A stretch of 64,000 nucleotides of DNA. It comes from Euonymus europaeus (Eukaryota > Streptophyta > Magnoliopsida > Celastrales > Celastraceae). Every line of letters begins with the position of its first letter. Within the stretch, counting starts at the first letter, position 1. Made by a program: the position numbers and the translations under genes. The notes beneath the pieces were generated by a model. That model worked only from the letters and a program-made list of their open reading frames with translations, did no database searches and was not told the DNA's origin. The stretch covers positions 10,478,001 through 10,542,000 of the forward strand of contig OY756970.1 of NCBI GenBank assembly GCA_963580455.1, read 5' to 3'. Below, one piece after another: positions 62,301 to 64,000 of the stretch.

Positions 62301-64000
62301 TTTATGTCAAATTTTACGAGTATATGCTTCCTGTATTATTTTGATGCCAAAACCCCAACTATCAATGACAAATGGACAAAACCGTTAAAAGCTACTTCAT
62401 AGTGAGAGTTGAGCAATTCTGGACCATCAAAGTTGCTCGGTGTACACTTTTTATTGTTCCTTCTATGTCTAATTTTACGAGTATAAGCTTCCTAGATTAT
62501 TTTGATGCGAAAACACCGTCTTTATAAGACAAATGGACAAAAACGTTAAAAGATCCTCCATAGAGAGAGTTGAGCAACTTCGAATCATCAAATTCGCTCG
62601 GTGTACAATTTTTATTGTTCTTTTATGTCAAATTTTACGAGTATATGCTTCCTGGATTATTTTGATGCCAAAACCCCAACTATCAATGACAAATGGATAA
62701 AACCCTTAAAAGCTACTTCATAGTGAGAGTTGAGCAATTCCGGACCATCAAAGTTGCTCGGTGTACACTTTTTATTGTTCCTTCTATGTCAAATTTTACG
62801 AGTATAGGCTTCCGAGATTATTTCGATGCGAAAACACCAACTTTATAAGACAAATGGAGAAAAACATTAAAAGATCCTCCATAGAGAGAGTTGAGCAACT
62901 TCGAATCACCAAAGTTGCTCGGTGTACACTTTTTATTGTTCTTTTATGTCAATTTTTACGAGTATATGCTTCCTGGATTATTTTGATGCCAAAACTCCAA
63001 CTATCAATGACAAATGGACAAAACCGTTAAAAGCTACTTCATAGTGAGAGTTGAGCAATTCCGGACCATCAAAGTTGCTCGGTGTACACTTTTTATTTTT
63101 CATTCTATGTCAGATTTTATGAGTATAAGCTTCCTAGATAATTTTGATGCGAAAACACCATCTTTATAAGAGAAATGGACAAAAACGTTAAAAGATCCTC
63201 CATAGAGAGAGTTGAGCAACTTCGAATCATCAAATTTGCTCGATGTACACTTTTTATTGTTCTTTTATGTCAAATTTTACGAGTATATTCTTCCTGGATT
63301 ATTTTGATGCCAAAACCCCAACTATCAATGACATATGGATAAAACCCTTAAAAGCTACTTCATAGTGAGAGTTGAGCAATTCCGGACCATCAAAGTTGCT
63401 CGTTGTACACTTTTTATTGTTTGTTCTATGTCAAATTTTAGAGTATAGGCTTCCTAGACTATTTCGATGCGAAAACACCAACTTTATAAGACGAATAGAC
63501 AAAAACGTTAAAAGATCCTCTATAGAGAAGGTTGAGAAACTTTGAATCATCAAAGTTGCTCGGTACATTTTTTATTGTTCTTTTGTGTCAAATTTTATGA
63601 GTCTATGCTTCCGGGATTATTTTGATGCCAGAACCCCAACTATCAACGACAAAAGGACAAAACTGTTAAAAGCTACTTCATAGTGAGAGTTGAGCAATTC
63701 TGGACCATCAAAGTTGCTCGGTGTACACTTTTTATTGTTCCTTCTATTTCAGATTTTAGGAGTATAAGCTTCCTAGATTATTTTGATGCGAAAACATCAT
63801 CTTTATAGGACAAATGGACAAAAACGTTAAAAGATCCTCCATAGAGAGAGTTGAGCAACTTCGAATCATCAAATTTGCTCGGTGTACACTTTTTATTGTT
63901 CTTTTATGTCAAATTTTACGAGTATATGCTTCCTGGATTATTTCGATGCCAAAACCCCAACTATCAATGACAAATGGATAAAACCCTTAAAAGCTACTTC
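59302..64000. repeat. Satellite block 4, runs off the window
   Basis: About 29 monomers with A/B alternation. The first bases, GAACCCCAACTATCAACGAC, match 63631 onward, a rare variant. Most of the block is a 642-bp unit. The array continues at the window end in the middle of a B monomer. No gene is seen. Confidence 0.95.
59712..63402. repeat. 642-bp four-monomer repeat, five units
   Basis: Units start at 59712, 60835, 61477, 62119 and 62761; the first two are separated by three extra monomers (60354-60834). Each unit has an A monomer with TATAGGCTTCCGAG and ACATTAAAAGATCC, a B monomer, an A monomer with TTTTGATGCGAAAACACC and ATCTTTATAAG (often AGATAATTTTGATG), and a B monomer. Another unit stands at 55646-56287, left of the Tat/Ogre-like insertion. 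Confidence 0.88.

Noticed and set aside
2303..63030. Many similar open frames of 60-106 codons in the satellite, encoding near-identical peptides
   Set aside because: They follow the repeat period, start and stop at the same monomer positions, and their ends shift with single-base variants. They are by-products of a noncoding tandem repeat.
7614..64000. CENP-B box in the satellite
   Set aside because: No stretch resembling the TTCG...CGGG box was found in the A, B or C monomers; only the boundary dyad is present.
43746..64000. TCCGGAC in B monomers as the same signal as the LTR palindromes
   Set aside because: Only seven bases are shared, the satellite copies are single per dimer with no 21-bp partner, and the flanks differ. 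Chance is the simpler explanation.

Overview
The window is heterochromatic DNA from a flowering-plant nuclear genome. No host gene, tRNA or rRNA was recognised. About 49 kb of the 64 kb is one AT-rich satellite with a monomer of about 160 bp, carried as a tandem array and interrupted by LTR-retrotransposon pieces. The plant assignment rests on the elements: chromodomain-bearing Ty3/gypsy pol of the Tekay/Del type, an initiator-tRNA-Met primer-binding site, and a Tat/Ogre-like 3' end. The species cannot be named from the sequence alone.

Layout. 1-2142: an LTR (cut by the window edge), primer-binding site and the first codons of gag of a Tekay-type element, fused directly to satellite. 2140-5743: satellite block 1, rich in an older, heterogeneous monomer type (C). 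5744-7613: decayed 3' half of a second chromovirus family (integrase, chromodomain, start of the 3' LTR). 7614-35462: satellite block 2, the most homogenised part. It has A/B dimers of 321 bp built into 4-, 6-, 7- and 8-monomer units and a 4,168-bp, 26-monomer unit present three times in tandem. 35463-43745: one complete but defective Tekay-type element with two LTRs, inserted in a monomer and flanked by a perfect 5-bp target duplication. 43746-56471: satellite block 3. 56472-59301: 5'-truncated 3' end plus LTR of a Tat/Ogre-like element. 59302-64000: satellite block 4, with a clear 642-bp higher-order repeat, running off the window.

How the parts relate. The satellite alternates A (161 bp) and B (160 bp) monomers. 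A and C carry a perfect 9-bp inverted repeat across the monomer boundary, while B carries a decayed version. Segments have been copied within the array at offsets that are whole multiples of the monomer, as expected from unequal crossing-over or related amplification. The retrotransposons came later, or were caught up in the same rearrangements. The complete element keeps one open frame from late protease through reverse transcriptase, RNase H, integrase and chromodomain with all catalytic residues, but its gag and protease active site are broken, so it could move only with help. LTRs of both element lineages carry pairs of a CCGTCCGGACGG-like palindrome whose centres lie 21 bp (once 22 bp) apart. 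This is the least expected regulatory-looking signal in the window.

The array could be centromeric, pericentromeric or another satellite domain; sequence alone does not decide. All coordinates of higher-order units were set by eye and are good to about one monomer unless a base-exact boundary is stated.
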